64,000 bases of DNA from Tragulus kanchil. Its lineage: Eukaryota; Chordata; Mammalia; Artiodactyla; Tragulidae. The translations under genes and the position numbers were made by a program. The notes beneath the pieces are model-generated. The model did not search any database, was not told the DNA's origin, and saw nothing but the letters and a program-made list of their open reading frames with translations. The stretch is from contig JAIOJX010000031.1 of assembly GCA_022376925.1 (NCBI GenBank), positions 134,620,854 to 134,684,853 on the forward strand, in the 5' to 3' direction. Positions within the stretch are counted from its first letter, which is position 1; every line of letters starts with the position of its first letter. Shown here piece after piece: positions 39,548 through 54,515 of the stretch.

Positions 39548-41730
39548 GGGAGGATTCTTCTCATGCTCCCCCGCACCATGGTCCTCCTGCTAGAATGAGC
39601 TCTGAGAACATGGCCAGCATCCATGTCCTCCAGGCATGCTCCAAGCTCAGCTGGGTCTGACCCTGGCTCCTTTCAAGTTGCCGCCCTAGGTCTTGGGTTG
39701 TGTTAGACTGTGTGAGCCCTTTAACAGTGGGGCCTATTTCCTATAGCCCCTGGCTCTCCTGAAAGTAAGCTCTGCTGGGCTTCAAAGTCAAATGTTCTGG
39801 GGGCCAGGTTTACCAGCTCAGGGCCCTGGGCTGGAGGGTCCCACGTGGAGTTTGAACCCCTTGTTCGTTGGGAGAACCTCTGCAGTTGTGATAATCCTCA
39901 GGTTTGTGGGTTGCCCACTTAGGTTTGAGGCTCTTGTTGATTCTGTACCTCTGCCTCTCCTTAGTGCAGTTCCTTCTATATGTTTTTAGATGTAGATCGT
40001 CTTTCTGCTAGTCTTCAGGCCAGTCTCCTCACTGTTGCTCTGTAGTAGTTGTGACTTGGGCGTGCCTACGGGGGGCCTTGAGCTGAGCTCCAGGTCTTCC
40101 TACTGCACCATCGTCAGAATACTTGCTTTTTTTTTTTTGGCTGTAAGCATGTAAATATATTTAAGTTGTAATATCTCTTTCTAACACAGACTTCGTATTT
40201 TCAGCAAGTGAATTTGTCTCCTTGAACTTCATTTGCTCTGTCCTGCCTTTGATAGTTTGTTCTCTCTTTTGTAAAAAAAAAAAAAAAAAAAAAATCAAAC
40301 TGTGATTTAATAGCGCAGTGGCTTCATTGCTTAATTCCGTAAAAATTCAGTGCTAGAGCTTTAGAGTAAAATTTCACCAAAGGCTGTGACCTAGACACAA
40401 GGGTAGTGTGGACAGCTGATCCTGCTCCTACACCAGCAGTGTGTATGGACAATCAGCTTCTAGAACTTTCCCAGGGTGGATTTTAATATCAAACCCAGAA
40501 CCAGCAAAACCTTGTCACTTTGAGCCAATTCTGGTGGAATTTTTGGCAAGCTTGAAGTAACGTTTTATAAAATGTTATCATATAAGGACAACTTCCTTAT
40601 GTGCTAATGACCAACAATTACCAGAAATTTTAGGGAGGATTCTTCTCATGCTCCCCCGCACCATGGTCCTCCTGCTAGAATGAGCTCTGAGAACATGGCC
40701 AGCATCCATGTCCTCCAGGCATGCTCCAAGCTCAGCTGGGTCTGACCCTGGCTCCTTTCAAGTTGCCGCCCTAGGTCTTGGGTTGTGTTAGACTGTGTGA
40801 GCCCTTTAACAGTGGGGCCTATTTCCTATAGCCCCTGGCTCTCCTGAAAGTAAGCTCTGCTGGGCTTCAAAGTCAAATGTTCTGGGGGCCAGGTTTACCA
40901 GCTCAGGGCCCTGGGCTGGAGGGTCCCACGTGGAGTTTGAACCCCTTGTTCGTTGGGAGAACCTCTGCAGTTGTGATAATCCTCAGGTTTGTGGGTTGCC
41001 CACTTAGGTTTGAGGCTCTTGTTGATTCTGTACCTCTGCCTCTCCTTAGTGCAGTTCCTTCTATATGTTTTTAGATGTAGATCGTCTTTCTGCTAGTCTT
41101 CAGGCCAGTCTCCTCACTGTTGCTCTGTAGTAGTTGTGACTTGGGCGTGCCTACGGGGGGCCTTGAGCTGAGCTCCAGGTCTTCCTACTGCACCATCGTC
41201 AGAATACTTGCTTTTTTTTTTTTTTTTGGCTGTAAGCATGTAAATATATTTAAGTTGTAATATCTCTTTCTAACACAGACTTCGTATTTTCAGCAAGTGA
41301 ATTTGTCTCCTTGAACTTCATTTGCTCTGTCCTGCCTTTGATAGTTTGTTCTCTCTTTTGTAAAAAAAAAAAAAAAAAAAAATCAAACTGTGATTTAATA
41401 GCGCAGTGGCTTCATTGCTTAATTCCGTAAAAATTCAGTGCTAGAGCTTTAGAGTAAAATTTCACCAAAGGCTGTGACCTAGACACAAGGGTAGTGTGGA
41501 CAGCTGATCCTGCTCCTACACCAGCAGTGTGTATGGACAATCAGCTTCTAGAACTTTCCCAGGGTGGATTTTAATATCAAACCCAGAACCAGCAAAACCT
41601 TGTCACTTTGAGCCAATTCTGGTGGAATTTTTGGCAAGCTTGAAGTAACGTTTTATAAAATGTTATCATATAAGGACAACTTCCTTATGTAAGCTAATGA
41701 CCAACAGTAGACTTCTTACCAGAAATTTTA
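39548..41730. repeat. adjacent duplication D13 (39548-40632 / 40633-41730)
   Basis: Offset 1085-1098. Copies differ by homopolymer lengths (T-run near 40130 versus 41213; A-run near 40275 versus 41363) and by 11 bases near 41705 missing from copy 1. The 65-codon frames at 39792 and 40877 are exact repeats with no domain. Confidence 0.95.
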
Positions 41731-41814
41731 TATTAAATTTGTCTTTCTATTAATTGTATAAATAGTGCTTTTTTTTTTTTTTTGCCTCTTAAGTCACTTT
41801 TTTTTTATCCTGAG

Positions 41815-41990
41815 ATGTAATTTTATTTTTTTATTTTACTTTTTAACTTTTACAGAGTTTTGTTGTTTACAGGTATGTATGATCCCAGACTAGTCATATG
41901 TATATACCCCCCACCCCACCCCTCCAGGCCGTCGCACAGCACCCCTGCAGGATCCCCTTTTCTCACAGCACAATGACAATAGCTGTTGTT
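41815..41990 (-). mobile_element. truncated L1 3' end
   Basis: TTTACAGAGTTTTGTTGTTT, then ATGTATGATCCCAGACTAGT and CACAGCACAATGACAATAGC; a short 3' fragment of the same L1 family that follows at 42012, in the same orientation. It abuts the upstream target site of that element. Confidence 0.75.
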
Positions 41991-42062
41991 TTTTTTTTAA
42001 TGGCAGGTTGTGTGTTTTTTTATTATTATTATTCTTTATTTTAAAGGTTTTACAGAGTTTTG

Positions 42063-42310
42063 TTGTTCACAGACATGTATGTTCCCAGATCAGTCATATG
42101 CATATCCATGGTCCCCACCCCCCAGTTCCCCCCATCCCACCCTTCCAGACCTTCGCCCCAAGCCATTGTAAGCACTCCTATTCCCTTGTTCACAGACATA
42201 TATGTTCCCAGATCAGTCATATGCATATCCATGGTCCCCACCACCCCAGTTTCCCCCATCCCACCCCTCCAGACCTTCGCCCCAAGCCACTGTAAGCACT
42301 CCTATTCCCT
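42063..42310 (-). repeat. 123-bp tandem duplication in the L1 3' UTR
   Basis: 42063-42185 and 42186-42310 are nearly identical (TTGTTCACAGACATGTATGT versus TTGTTCACAGACATATATGT, through AGCACTCCTATTCCCT). It is an internal duplication of this L1, distinct in size from the 1.1-kb duplications. Confidence 0.9.
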
Positions 42311-42721
42311 TAGCACAATGACACTAGCTAGCTTTTCCACACATAACAGTATAGGTTTCCATGTTACTCCCTCCATGCTTCCCCCTCCCTATTTCTTCCC
42401 CACAATGTCCCTATGTCTATGCTCTGTCTGTTTTTCCATGAGTTCCCTGCATGTGTTATCAAGATCGTCCTACTAGATTCTATATATGTGTGTTAGTATA
42501 CTGTATTTGTCTTTCTCTTGACTTACTTCACTTTTTATGGTAGGTTCTAGAGCCAGCCACTTCATTAGGACTGAGTCTTCTGCATTTCTTTTAACAGCTG
42601 AGAAATATTCCATTGTATATGTGTACCAGAGCTTCTGTATCCAGATGTCATTGGACATCTAGGTTGCTTCCATGTTCTGGCTATTGTATAGAGAGCTGCA
42701 ATGAACATGGGGTACAGGTGC

Positions 42722-44884
<2,163 letters not shown>

Positions 44885-46844
44885 CAACATCTGCAAATCA
44901 ATCAATGTGATACACCATATCAACAAACTGAGAGACAAAAATCACATGATCATATCTCAATAGATGCAGAAAAAGCCTTCGACAAAGTACAACACCCATT
45001 TATGATAAAAACTCTTCAGAAAATGGGCATAGAAGGAACCTATCTCAACATAGTGAAAGCCATATATGAGAAGCCCACAGCGAACATTATCCTCAACGGT
45101 GAAAAACTGAAAGCATTCCCTCTAAGATCAGGAACAAGACAGGGGTGTCCACTTTCACCACTACTATTCAACATAGTCCTGGAAGTTCTAGCAATGGCAA
45201 TAAGAGAAGAGAAAAAAATCAAAGGAATCCAGATTGGAAAGGAAGAAGTAAAGCTCTCTCTTTTTGCAGACGACATGATATTATACATAGAAAATCCCAA
45301 AGACTCTATTACAAAGCTACTAGAGCTAATCAACGAATTCAGCAAAGTCGCGGGGTACAAAGTCAACACACAGAAATCATTGGCATTCCTATACACAAAC
45401 AATGAAAAATCAGAAAACGAAATCAAAGAGGCAGTCCCCTTCACCACTGCAACCAAAAGAATCAAATATCTAGGAATAAACCTACCCAAAGAAACAAAAG
45501 AACTGTACACAGAAAATTACAAGATACTCATGAAAGAAATTAAAGAAGACTTAAACAGATGGAGAGATATTCCATGTTCCTGGGTCGGAAGAATCAATAT
45601 TGTGAAAATGACCATACTAAAAACCGAAAGAATACTATCAAGAATAGCACCACTTGTTGAAGAGGCTGTCTTTCTCCCATTTTATAGTTTCTCCCTTTAT
45701 CAAAATAAGGTACCCATAGGTGCGTGGGTTTATCTCTGGGTTCTCTATCTTGTTCCATTGGTCTATAGTGCTGGTTTTGTGCCAGTACCATACTGTCTTG
45801 ATGACTGTTGCTTTGTAGTAGAGTCTGAAGTTAGGGAGGCTGATCCCTTCTCTGATGAACTTAGATGCCAAGATCCTCAACAAAATCCTAGCAAACAGAA
45901 TTCAACGACACATCAAAAAACTCATACATCATGATCAAGTTGGGTTCATCCCAGGCATGCAAGGATTCTTCAACATCTGCAAATCAATCAATGTGATACA
46001 CCATATCAACAAACTGAGAGACAAAAATCACATGATCATATCTCAATAGATGCAGAAAAAGCCTTCGACAAAGTACAACACCCATTTATGATAAAAACTC
46101 TTCAGAAAATGGGCATAGAAGGAACCTATCTCAACATAGTGAAAGCCATATATGAGAAGCCCACAGCGAACATTATCCTCAACGGTGAAAAACTGAAAGC
46201 ATTCCCTCTAAGATCAGGAACAAGACAGGGGTGTCCACTTTCACCACTACTATTCAACATAGTCCTGGAAGTTCTAGCAATGGCAATAAGAGAAGAGAAA
46301 AAAATCAAAGGAATCCAGATTGGAAAGGAAGAAGTAAAGCTCTCTCTTTTTGCAGACGACATGATATTATACATAGAAAATCCCAAAGACTCTATTACAA
46401 AGCTACTAGAGCTAATCAACGAATTCAGCAAAGTCGCGGGGTACAAAGTCAACACACAGAAATCATTGGCATTCCTATACACAAACAATGAAAAATCAGA
46501 AAACGAAATCAAAGAGGCAGTCCCCTTCACCACTGCAACCAAAAGAATCAAATATCTAGGAATAAACCTACCCAAAGAAACAAAAGAACTGTACACAGAA
46601 AATTACAAGATACTCATGAAAGAAATTAAAGAAGACTTAAACAGATGGAGAGATATTCCATGTTCCTGGGTCGGAAGAATCAATATTGTGAAAATGACCA
46701 TACTACCAAAAATCATCTACAGATTCAATGCAATACCTATTCATTTTTCACAGAACTAGACCAAACAATAACACAGTTCATATGGAAACACAAAAGACCT
46801 CGAATAGCCAAAGCAATCCTGAGAAAGAAAAACGGAGCTGGCAG

Positions 46845-49078
46845 GTTGTTTTATAATATGTAATCGACGATGCCACATAGGGCAGCTGAAGCTTAGACTG
46901 GAGCAGGCATGGTGAGAGAGCCCTCAGGGACCACACAGGGCATTAGGTTTCAAAGTGCTGTCTCTATGTGAGGAAAACTATAAAATATCCCTGACGGAAA
47001 GTCAGTGTAAACAAATGATAATCTTCCTCATGTTTTTCTGTTTACATTTGGTCTGAAAATGTGTGAGTCTGCAGGGGGTGGCCAGTTGAGCATCTCGCCC
47101 CAGTGCTGACCACCACCAGCACACCATCGTCATCCAGGCCCCGGTGGGACAGCCCCTGGTGCCACCAGGCATGCGCTCTCGGGCGGTTGTGCCTGCAGGT
47201 TCATGGTGCAGCGGTTGGTACCTTGCCTCAGGCCCCACTGTAGGGCTGCCCTCCTGGAACTTTGCCTCAGGCACCACAGCCAAATCCCTTACCTTTCAGA
47301 TATCTCCTGAGCTCCAAATGGACGGGGCTATCCATTGGCGGGATGGAACCAATTGCCGGCCAGCCAGGGCATGCTGACTGGCTGCCTCCCAGCCTGTCCT
47401 CCATCTACTGGGGCCCGCTTGCCTCTCTTCCATGGGGAGCTGGAGGAGGTCTCCCGGGTCCGGGGTGAGAACCTGGCCAGGTCAAGTGGGTATAGCCAAG
47501 GAAGGCTCACGTGGGGCCTGGTCTGTGGAGGAGTCTCTTCAGGGTCTTCCCAGCTCCAGATCCAGAGACCAGACCAGGAAGACAGGAGGGTGAGCCCTGT
47601 ACCGCCCCCATCCCAGTCAGCCTTATCCCTGATACCCTGTCCATGCGCCTAACCCCAGGGCGCTAGGGCAGAGGGAGGACTCACCGTCCTGACTTTCTGG
47701 CCGGGTCTATGGTGCCATGGGAACTGGAGAGGCACACGGAATGAAGGCAAAAAAGAACAGCGATTAAGTTTCAGCTTGTGTCAGGGGGCCAGCTGTCTCC
47801 TGAACTAAAGGCCCAGAATCTGAATCCAGAGTATATTTATTATTTGAGATTACAAAAATGAGAATCCAGGAGTAAGTATTTATCAAAGAACAGGTAGCCA
47901 GAAAGCACGATACTTCAAGGTTAGTATAATCTTTAATATAGTCTTTGAAGCAGGCAAGTTGTTTTATAATATGTAATCGACGATGCCACATAGGGCAGCT
48001 GAAGCTTAGACTGGAGCAGGCATGGTGAGAGAGCCCTCAGGGACCACACAGGGCATTAGGTTTCAAAGTGCTGTCTCTATGTGAGGAAAACTATAAAATA
48101 TCCCTGACGGAAAGTCAGTGTAAACAAATGATAATCTTCCTCATGTTTTTCTGTTTACATTTGGTCTGAAAATGTGTGAGTCTGCAGGGGGTGGCCAGTT
48201 GAGCATCTCGCCCCAGTGCTGACCACCACCAGCACACCATCGTCATCCAGGCCCCGGTGGGACAGCCCCTGGTGCCACCAGGCATGCGCTCTCGGGCGGT
48301 TGTGCCTGCAGGTTCATGGTGCAGCGGTTGGTACCTTGCCTCAGGCCCCACTGTAGGGCTGCCCTCCTGGAACTTTGCCTCAGGCACCACAGCCAAATCC
48401 CTTACCTTTCAGATATCTCCTGAGCTCCAAATGGACGGGGCTATCCATTGGCGGGATGGAACCAATTGCCGGCCAGCCAGGGCATGCTGACTGGCTGCCT
48501 CCCAGCCTGTCCTCCATCTACTGGGGCCCGCTTGCCTCTCTTCCATGGGGAGCTGGAGGAGGTCTCCCGGGTCCGGGGTGAGAACCTGGCCAGGTCAAGT
48601 GGGTATAGCCAAGGAAGGCTCACGTGGGGCCTGGTCTGTGGAGGAGTCTCTTCAGGGTCTTCCCAGCTCCAGATCCAGAGACCAGACCAGGAAGACAGGA
48701 GGGTGAGCCCTGTACCGCGCCCCCCATCCCAGTCAGCCTTATCCCTGATACCCTGTCCATGCGCCTAACCCCAGGGCGCTAGGGCAGAGGGGAGGACTCA
48801 CCGTCCTGACTTTCTGGCCGGGTCTATGGTGCCATGGGAACTGGAGAGGCACACGGAATGAAGGCAAAAAAGAACAGCGATTAAGTTTCAGCTTGTGTCA
48901 GGGGGCCAGCTGTCTCCTGAACTAAAGGCCCAGAATCTGAATCCAGAGTATATTTATTATTTGAGATTACAAAAATGAGAATCCAGGGAGTAAGTATTTA
49001 TCAAAGAACAGGTAGCCAGAAAGCACGTATACTTCAAGGTTAGTATAATCTTTAATATAGTCTTTGAAGCAGGCAAGT
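46845..49078. repeat. adjacent duplication D16 (46845-47957 / 47958-49078)
   Basis: Offset 1113. GCAAGT/GCAGGT is common at the joint. It includes an unclassified GC-rich segment and part of an LTR-like element. Small indels occur (C-runs near 47605 and 48719). Confidence 0.95.
47040..47775. other. GC-rich unclassified segment (copy at 48153-48895)
   Basis: GC-rich compared with its flanks, with overlapping frames of 60-106 codons on both strands and no recognised domain. It lies immediately beside the LTR-like element at 48896, on the side where internal sequence of a minus-strand retrovirus would be, so an ERV leader or internal fragment is one possibility. This is not demonstrated. Confidence 0.35.
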
Positions 49079-49197
49079 CTCAGAATCAAGGAACATGTTG
49101 GCTTCAAGGAGGTCATGTGAACACCCATATTGCTGGGAGTCAGGCTTCTGCCTCCATTCTGAACCTGACCTGCCTCAAGCGTCTGGGAATGTTGACA
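48896..49197 (-). mobile_element. 302-bp LTR-like element
   Basis: In minus orientation it starts TGTCAACATT and ends CCCCCTGACA (TGTCA...TGACA inverted termini). An AATAAA lies in CAAATAATAAATATACTC. No matching 4-6-bp flank duplication was found, so it may be one LTR of a longer element. A truncated copy is at 47776-47957 through D16. Confidence 0.55.
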
Positions 49198-49515
49198 TAA
49201 GCATACTCCCATCCACTTCCACATTCCGTTGATGACAAGACTTTCTATGATGAAAAAGCAAAGCAATCAGCTAGTTAATAATAAGGGTTGTTTCTAAGAA
49301 GCATAACAAGTTTTTTAAGTACAAGATAGGAAAGCACTTGAGGACCATGACATACTTATGGTCTCAGGGTCTCATGAGAACAGTGATTCCCTTGAACCCT
49401 ACACTCTGGAACTGGGAAGACCCCCATGGAGGCTCCTCACAAGCTCTGAGCCTGCTTGGGACCTGCAGCATAGGAGAGACTGCTCACGCCTTGACAGGTG
49501 TTCTGTTGTTTTTGT
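49198..49515. other. spacer, no gene seen
   Basis: Mixed sequence between the LTR-like element and D17. Open frames of 87 and 72 codons have no recognisable motif. Confidence 0.4.
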
Positions 49516-49778
49516 GTTTAAGGTCAGTCGCCACCTCTTACAGGAAGATAGTGCTTCCGTTTCTGCCCATGGATGAGTGGCATCTGGCTTCTACCTGTTG
49601 AGCCACTAGCTGGAGAAGTCCTAGGATTCCCTGGATAAAGGCAAGTAGCTCCTTGGGAGCATCATCCTCGCGAGTTACCAGGCATTTTACACTTTACAGG
49701 AGATGATCTAGCAAGTGGGCTGAGTTCTATCACTTGGCAATTGAGCGTTCATGCTGAACTTGTGTGTAATAGGCTCTA

Positions 49779-49959
49779 CCTGCTTGGTGTTTTTTTTTTT
49801 TTTTTTTTTTTTTAATATTTATTCATTTGACTGTGCTGGGTCTTAGTTGCAGTATGTGGGATCTAGCTCCCTGACCAGGGCTCAAACCCAGGCCTCCTGC
49901 ATTGGAAGCCAGGAGTCTTAGCCACTGGGCCACCAGAGAAGTCCCCCTGCTTGGTGTTT
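49779..49959 (-). mobile_element. Bov-tA-type SINE with 14-bp TSD (copy at 50894-51074)
   Basis: The element at 49793-49945 (TTTGACTGTGCTGGGTCTTA, CAGGGCTCAAACCCAGGCCT, head GGCCACCAGAGAAGTCCC) lies between perfect CCTGCTTGGTGTTT copies. It is the short-tail type, unlike the long-tail variant seen at 5401. Confidence 0.92.
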
Positions 49960-50282
49960 GATGAAAGGGGTGAGATTTCCCACAGTCTCTTTAATCGGCT
50001 TATACTCTTTGCAAGGTTTTTCTGATTTGGTAGAACTTATCTCCCCACCTTAGGTCTCCTAGTGAAAACTATTAGACATGGTTATAGGTGAAATTGATTA
50101 ATGTGACAAATCCTAACACCTATTACAAAAAGGAAGCGTGTTTTCTAGTACAAGTTTTATCGGCTAAAGGGGGGATACATAAGCAGTATTTGAAAACTTT
50201 TGGCTTCAGAAGCGGATTGAAGCTGTGTGAGTTTTTTTCCAAACCCTGTCAAATCAATTGTATTTATATATATATATATTAT

Positions 50283-50597
50283 ATATAATTTTATTTATTT
50301 TTTTCCTGTGCTGGATCTTCATGCTGTGCAGGGTTTCTCTAGTTTCTCAGCAAGCAGGGGCTACTCTCTAGTTGCAGTGTGTGGACTTATTGAGGTGGCT
50401 TCTCTTGTTGCAGAATACAGGCTCTAGGTATGAGAGCTTCGGTAGTTGCAGCTCCCAGGCTCTAGAGCACAGGCTCAGGAGTTGTGGCGCTTGGGTTTAG
50501 TTGCCCGCAGCATGTGGGATCTTGGATATGGAATCAAACCCATGGCTCCTGCGTTGGCAGGCAGATTCTTTACCACTGAGCCACCAGCGAAGCCCCG
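50283..50597 (-). mobile_element. CHR-2-type SINE (copies at about 51395-51710 and 52604-52851)
   Basis: Minus orientation: TTTTATTTATTTTTTTCCTG, TCTCTAGTTGCAGTGTGTGG, CTCTAGAGCACAGGCTCAGG, and head GAGCCACCAGCGAAGCCCC. The third, 5'-incomplete copy comes from D18. Confidence 0.85.
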
Positions 50598-51461
50598 TCA
50601 GTTGTACCTTTTAGAAGCACAGTTCAGTGTTTTTTTTAAGGTCAGTCGCCACCTCTTACAGGAAGATAGTGCTTCCGTTTCTGCCCATTGAGTGGCATCT
50701 GGCTTCTACCTGTTGAGCCACTAGCTGGAGAAGTCCTAGGATTCCCTGGATAAAGGCAAGTAGCTCCTTGGGAGCATCATCCTCGCGAGTTACCAGGCAT
50801 TTTACACTTTACAGGAGATGATCTAGCAAGTGGGCTGAGTTCTATCACTTGGCAATTGAGCGTTCATGCTGAACTTGTGTGTAATAGGCTCTACCTGCTT
50901 GGTGTTTTTTTTTTTTTTTTTTTTTAATATTTATTCATTTGACTGTGCTGGGTCTTAGTTGCAGTATGTGGGATCTAGCTCCCTGACCAGGGCTCAAACC
51001 CAGGCCTCCTGCATTGGAAGCCAGGAGTCTTAGCCACTGGGCCACCAGAGAAGTCCCCCTGCTTGGTGTTTGATGAAAGGGGTGAGATTTCCCACAGTCT
51101 CTTTAATCGGCTTATACTCTTTGCAAGGTTTTTCTGATTTGGTAGAACTTATCTCCCCACCTTAGGTCTCCTAGTGAAAACTATTAGACATGGTTATAGG
51201 TGAAATTGATTAATGTGACAAATCCTAACACCTATTACAAAAAGGAAGCGTGTTTTCTAGTACAAGTTTTATCGGCTAAAGGGGGGATACATAAGCAGTA
51301 TTTGAAAACTTTTGGCTTCAGAAGCGGATTGAAGCTGTGTGAGTTTTTTTCCAAACCCTGTCAAATCAATTGTATTTATATATATATATATTATATATAA
51401 TTTTATTTATTTTTTTCCTGTGCTGGATCTTCATGCTGTGCAGGGTTTCTCTAGTTTCTCA

Positions 51462-53738
51462 GCAAGCAGGGGCTACTCTCTAGTTGCAGTGTGTGGACTT
51501 ATTGAGGTGGCTTCTCTTGTTGCAGAATACAGGCTCTAGGTATGAGAGCTTCGGTAGTTGCAGCTCCCAGGCTCTAGAGCACAGGCTCAGGAGTTGTGGC
51601 GCTTGGGTTTAGTTGCCCCGCAGCATGTGGGATCTTGGATATGGAATCAAACCCATGGCTCCTGCGTTGGCAGGCAGATTCTTTACCACTGAGCCACCAG
51701 CGAAGCCCCGTCAGTTGTACCTTTTAGAAGCACAGTTGGGGCTCTGGAAGACCACTTTTCAGGTCCACTGCCTGGACTTGCAGAAAGGAAGAGAAGCGGT
51801 TTTGTTAAGAGCAGGTCTACTCGATAGCTTGTGGTCAGCACAGAGAAGCCACAGCAATGAGAAGCCTGCACACAGCAACTAGAGAATAGCCTCCCGCCTG
51901 CCACAACTAGAGGAAGCCCACCCACTACCAAAGACCAAGCACAGCAAAAAAAGAAAACACTGAGTAATCTGGACTGAGCAAGATAAGGAACATCAAGGCT
52001 CCAACCAAACCAGAGCCACCTTTATGTAGGTACACAGTTTATACTTGGAATCACCTCGCTGAGTACTAAGGAAGTCTTGTTCTAAAAATGGCCAAGATGA
52101 GGGACTTCCCTGGTGGTCCAGTGGTTAATTCTGTGCTTCTAATGCAGGGGGCCCAGGTTTGATCCCTGGTCAGGGAACTAGATCCTACATGCCACAACTA
52201 AGACCCAGTGCAGCCAAATTAAGATAAATAAAGCAATAATTAAAATAAACAAACAAATAAATAAAAATGGCCAAGATGGGAGTTCTTCTTGACATTCCAA
52301 AGCTGGTTAGAGAAAGCCAGTTTTATAAAATCTTTACAGAATTCTGACCCTAAGTCCTTCTAAGAAGAACCTGCATTTCTCCCCTTATACCTTTGAGACA
52401 TGATTGTTCTCCAGCATTTTGTACTGTTTTGAGAACTTGGTTGCTGTCCTCTGGAAGGTACACAGGGTTACATTTGGCTGCCGGTTGAATAGACTGGGCC
52501 AGCTCTCAGGGAATTTATCATAAGGGTCCCAGCCGTTAAGGGGCCTTTTCTATTTCAGCCTTCCTTGCGTCTACTTATAAAACCCAACTAAAGGCTTTCG
52601 CTTGCAAGCAGGGGCTACTCTCTAGTTGCAGTGTGTGGACTTATTGAGGTGGCTTCTCTTGTTGCAGAATACAGGCTCTAGGTATGAGAGCTTCGGTAGT
52701 TGCAGCTCCCAGGCTCTAGAGCACAGGCTCAGGAGTTGTGGCGCTTGGGTTTAGTTGCCCGCAGCATGTGGGATCTTGGATATGGAATCAAACCCATGGC
52801 TCCTGCGTTGGCAGGCAGATTCTTTACCACTGAGCCACCAGCGAAGCCCCGTCAGTTGTACCTTTTAGAAGCACAGTTGGGGCTCTGGAAGACCACTTTT
52901 CAGGTCCACTGCCTGGACTTGCAGAAAGGAAGAGAAGCGGTTTTGTTAAGAGCAGGTCTACTCGATAGCTTGTGGTCAGCACAGAGAAGCCACAGCAATG
53001 AGAAGCCTGCACACAGCAACTAGAGAATAGCCTCCCGCCTGCCACAACTAGAGGAAGCCCACCCACTACCAAAGACCAAGCACAGCAAAAAAAGAAAACA
53101 CTGAGTAATCTGGACTGAGCAAGATAAGGAACATCAAGGCTCCAACCAAACCAGAGCCACCTTTATGTAGGTACACAGTTTATACTTGGAATCACCTCGC
53201 TGAGTACTAAGGAAGTCTTGTTCTAAAAATGGCCAAGATGAGGGACTTCCCTGGTGGTCCAGTGGTTAATTCTGTGCTTCTAATGCAGGGGGCCCAGGTT
53301 TGATCCCTGGTCAGGGAACTAGATCCTACATGCCACAACTAAGACCCAGTGCAGCCAAATTAAGATAAATAAAGCAATAATTAAAATAAACAAACAAATA
53401 AATAAAAATGGCCAAGATGGGAGTTCTTCTTGACATTCCAAAGCTGGTTAGAGAAAGCCAGTTTTATAAAATCTTTACAGAATTCTGACCCTAAGTCCTT
53501 CTAAGAAGAACCTGCATTTCTCCCCTTATACCTTTGAGACATGATTGTTCTCCAGCATTTTGTACTGTTTTGAGAACTTGGTTGCTGTCCTCTGGAAGGT
53601 ACACAGGGTTACATTTGGCTGCCGGTTGAATAGACTGGGCCAGCTCTCAGGGAATTTATCATAAGGGTCCCAGCCGTTAAGGGGCCTTTTCTATTTCAGC
53701 CTTCCTTGCGTCTACTTATACAACAAAGGCTTTCGCTT
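51462..53738. repeat. adjacent duplication D18 (51462-52603 / 52604-53738)
   Basis: Offset 1142. Copy 1 ends TATAAAACCCAACTAAAGG where copy 2 reads TATACAACAAAGG, a small discrepancy right at the joint. It duplicates the CHR-2 tail, a 107-codon frame without a domain, and a plus-oriented SINE. Confidence 0.95.
52084..52278 (+). mobile_element. Bov-tA-type SINE with 16-bp TSD (copy at 53225-53419)
   Basis: The SINE at 52100-52262 starts AGGGACTTCCCTGGTGGTCC, has box region GGTTTGATCCCTGGTC and an A-rich tail (AATAAACAAACAAATAAATA). It lies between copies of AAAAATGGCCAAGATG. Confidence 0.93.
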
Positions 53739-53904
53739 TCTTAGACTATTTTGAAGGCTGTGTTCCCTGCCCCGTCTTGTGGTGGTGTCTTGTGTCTCGA
53801 GTGCCTGTTGACCTATTCCTACTCAAAAGCCAAATGGTGGATCCTTTATATCAGAGGAATTTCTAAACTGGGATATTTTTAGAGTTCATTAGCAACAGAT
53901 TTGG

Positions 53905-54020
53905 GCTTCCCAGGTGGAGCTAGAAGCAGAGAACCTACCTGCCAATGCAGGAGACAAAAGGACAGAGGAGTCCATAGGGTCGCAGGGAGTTGGACATGAC
54001 TCAGCACTCATGCACACAGC
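53905..54020 (+). mobile_element. Bov-A/ART2A-type SINE fragment
   Basis: GGGCTTCCCAGGTGGAGCTA, then CTACCTGCCAATGCAGGAGA, then a BovB-derived 3' part (GTCGCAGGGAGTTGGACATG). Internally deleted. Confidence 0.75.
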
Positions 54021-54231
54021 AACAGCTTTATTATCAACAGCTTTATTCATATCTCTAAAAAGACCAAAGTGAAAGGTACATACAGAGACATTTAATGTCT
54101 AACCTTAAGAACCCCTGGAATTTAAAACAAGTAATGAAACAAATGAACAAAAAATCTAGCCTAGACCTTTTTTGGGGTCCCAGCTTCCCCTCAAGGGATC
54201 TTACCAGTGCTTTAAAAAGCATTAGATAAGG

Positions 54232-54515
54232 GACTTCCCTGTAGGCCCAGTGGTTAGGAATCCACCTGCCAATGCCAGGAACATGGGTTTGCTCCCTGGT
54301 CTGGGAAGACCCCACATACCACAGGGCAACTAAGCTCGAGCACCACAACTACTGAGTCCCTGATCTAGAGTTTGAGAACCCCAACCGCTGAAGCCCGCAA
54401 GACCTTGACCCAGGCTCTGCAGCAAGTCACCTCAATTAGAAGATCAGGTATCACTAGAGAGCAGCCCCGAGTCTAACAAGTAAGACCCAGCACAGCCAAA
54501 AATAAACAAATGAAT
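54232..54515 (+). mobile_element. CHR-2-type SINE
   Basis: Plus orientation: GGGACTTCCCTGTAGGCCCA head, GGTTTGCTCCCTGGTCTGGG, then the long body to GACCCAGCACAGCCAAAAAT and an A-rich tail. Its 3' part is repeated at 55520-55620 by D19. Confidence 0.8.

Larger units (their letters stand above)
49516..51737. repeat. adjacent duplication D17 (49516-50624 / 50634-51737)
   Basis: Offset about 1118. Filler of about ten bases (CAGTGTTTTT) lies at the joint. Copies differ in poly-T length inside the SINE. It contains one Bov-tA SINE and one CHR-2 SINE per copy. Confidence 0.95.

Noticed and set aside
45002..46759. 310- and 223-codon plus-strand frames with reverse transcriptase motifs as possible genes
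   Set aside because: They are the inverted part of the L1 ORF2, duplicated by D15. The longer frame even runs across a joint into antisense L1 sequence.
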